Source: Mycobacterium sp. MBM (GTDB lineage: Bacteria > Actinomycetota > Actinomycetes > Mycobacteriales > Mycobacteriaceae). Taken from it: 64,000 nucleotides of DNA. A program made the position numbers and the translations under genes. The notes beneath the pieces are model-generated. The model was given only the letters and a program-made list of their open reading frames with translations. It was not told the origin of the DNA and made no database searches. The stretch covers positions 62,001 to 126,000 of the forward strand of contig JAKJHY010000002.1 of the NCBI GenBank assembly GCA_021648845.1. The letters run 5' to 3'. Position 1 is the first letter of the stretch, and each line of letters starts with the position of its first letter. Below, piece by piece: positions 63,113-64,000 of this stretch.

Positions 63113-64000
63113 ATGCCGGAGTTCACCATCGGCATCGATATCGGCACCACCGGCACCAAGACCGTGCTCGTCGACATCGGTCACGCCCGCATCGTCGCCC
63201 AGGCCACCCACGATGCCCAGTTGTTCTCCGACACCCCCGGCCACGCGGAAGCCGATCCAGCCCAGTGGCTGCGCAACGTGCACGCCGGCATCCGCCAGGT
63301 GCTCGCCGAGTCCGGCGTCACCCCCGACCAGGTCGCCGCCCTGGCCACCACCGGCATGGTCCCGGCGGTCATCCCGGTCGACCGGGACGGCACGCCGGTG
63401 CGGCGGGCCATCCTCCAGAACGACGCCCGCGCGAGCCGCGAGATCACCGAACTCAACGACACCCTGGACACCGCGACGGTGCTCGCCACCACCGGTTCGG
63501 CGATCACGCAGCAGTCCGTCGCCCCGACGGCCATGTGGTTACGCCGCCATGAGGCGGAAAATTGGAGCCGCACAACACATCTGGTCGGATCCTACGATTG
63601 GGTGCTGATGGCACTGGGCGCCCCGGCGCACGTCGAACTGAACTGGGCGCTGGAATCCGGGCTCGGCACCGTCGAGGGCGGGCGCTTCGACGCGGCGTTC
63701 GCCGCCGCGCGGCTGTCACCGGAACTGGTTCCCGCGGTGCGGGCTCCCGGCACCCGGGCGGGCGAATTGAGCGCCGCGGCGGCCAGTGCCACCGGCCTGG
63801 TCGCGGGACTGCCACTGATCGTCGGCGGCGCCGACCACGTGCTGTCCGCCTACGCCGCGGGCGTCAACACCGAAGGTGACTGGTTGGTCAAACTCGGTGG
63901 CGCCGGCGATATCCTGGCTGCCACCGACCGACCGGTCATCGACGCCCGGCTCTATCTCGATGCCCACCCGGTGCCCGGACGGTGGCTGCCCAACGGCTGC
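63113..64000 (+). CDS. FGGY-family carbohydrate kinase, 5' part (cut by window)
   Basis: The first 296 residues of an approximately 500-residue sugar or polyol kinase. The N-terminal ATP-phosphate motif is IGIDIGTTGTKTVLVD (about residues 6-21), and GGADHVLSAYAAGVNTEGDW begins the second-domain region near residue 240. A GAAGGG lies 5 nt before ATG 63113. The substrate cannot be read from this fragment. The adjacent DeoR repressor and BtpA/IMPase genes suggest an inducible catabolic pathway, with transporter genes expected past the window edge. Confidence 0.92.
   Translation, partial: MPEFTIGIDIGTTGTKTVLVDIGHARIVAQATHDAQLFSDTPGHAEADPAQWLRNVHAGIRQVLAESGVTPDQVAALATTGMVPAVIPVDRDGTPVRRAILQNDARASREITELNDTLDTATVLATTGSAITQQSVAPTAMWLRRHEAENWSRTTHLVGSYDWVLMALGAPAHVELNWALESGLGTVEGGRFDAAFAAARLSPELVPAVRAPGTRAGELSAAAASATGLVAGLPLIVGGADHVLSAYAAGVNTEGDWLVKLGGAGDILAATDRPVIDARLYLDAHPVPGRWLPNGC

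Overview
This window is mycobacterial chromosome, most likely from a rapidly growing Mycobacterium/Mycolicibacterium. It is GC-rich and uses many GTG starts. Its gene order largely follows the M. tuberculosis Rv1456c-Rv1536 (ileS) segment, and the products include mycobacterial hallmarks: MabA/FabG1-InhA, RipA/RipB, MptB, a Mas-like PKS with FadD and PapA, and Rv1476- and Rv1486c-type proteins. Species and locus names come from remembered families, not from a database search.

Layout. 1-1691: 5' part of ileS behind a T-box leader (about 1692-1930). 1936-3888: an orphan condensation-like protein, then a small HTH protein with a membrane protein. 3929-18941: a cell-envelope acyl-lipid locus of the Pks5/lipooligosaccharide (LOS) kind, with a glycosyltransferase, a FAAL-type FadD, three tandem condensation-superfamily acyltransferase paralogues, a PapA and a KS-AT-DH-ER-KR-ACP synthase. 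A 770-bp gene-free stretch follows. 19711-26215: LipL-like esterase and the methylmalonyl-CoA mutase set (meaB, mutB, mutA). 26389-32186: VTT membrane protein, a repeat-containing exported protein, SPFH/NfeD pair, an Rv1486c-type protein and hemH. 32203-33824: inhA and fabG1. 33890-35995: an AraC regulator divergent from an aldo-keto reductase. 36012-41433: VWA, DUF58, moxR1, ripB and ripA. 41645-46064: Rv1476-type protein, aconitase, AcnR and a tiny HTH protein. 46163-49057: ABC-F, enoyl-CoA hydratase and thioredoxin. 49124-55420: the complete suf operon (sufR-B-D-C-S-U-T). 55511-60560: mptB, an ABC exporter, a DUF429 protein and ctaA. 60601-64000: a sugar/polyol module with a DeoR regulator, an inositol-monophosphatase-like protein, a BtpA/SgcQ protein and an FGGY kinase cut by the window edge.

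How it works together. The lipid locus can be read as a pathway: FadD activates a fatty acid, the PKS extends it with methyl-branched units, and the Pap-type acyltransferases move acyl chains to a sugar that the glycosyltransferase may help build. The mutase genes interconvert methylmalonyl-CoA, the extender such synthases use. FabG1 and InhA feed mycolic-acid synthesis.

Several regulatory sites can be read directly: the ileS T-box with its ATC specifier, an exact match to the corynebacterial AcnR operator before acn, a palindrome between araC and the aldo-keto reductase, a SufR-type inverted repeat over the sufR start, a BlaI-like inverted repeat before ctaA, a motif repeated in both promoters of the DeoR sugar module, and a palindrome cluster before ripA. 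No IS, prophage, CRISPR, tRNA or rRNA was seen.
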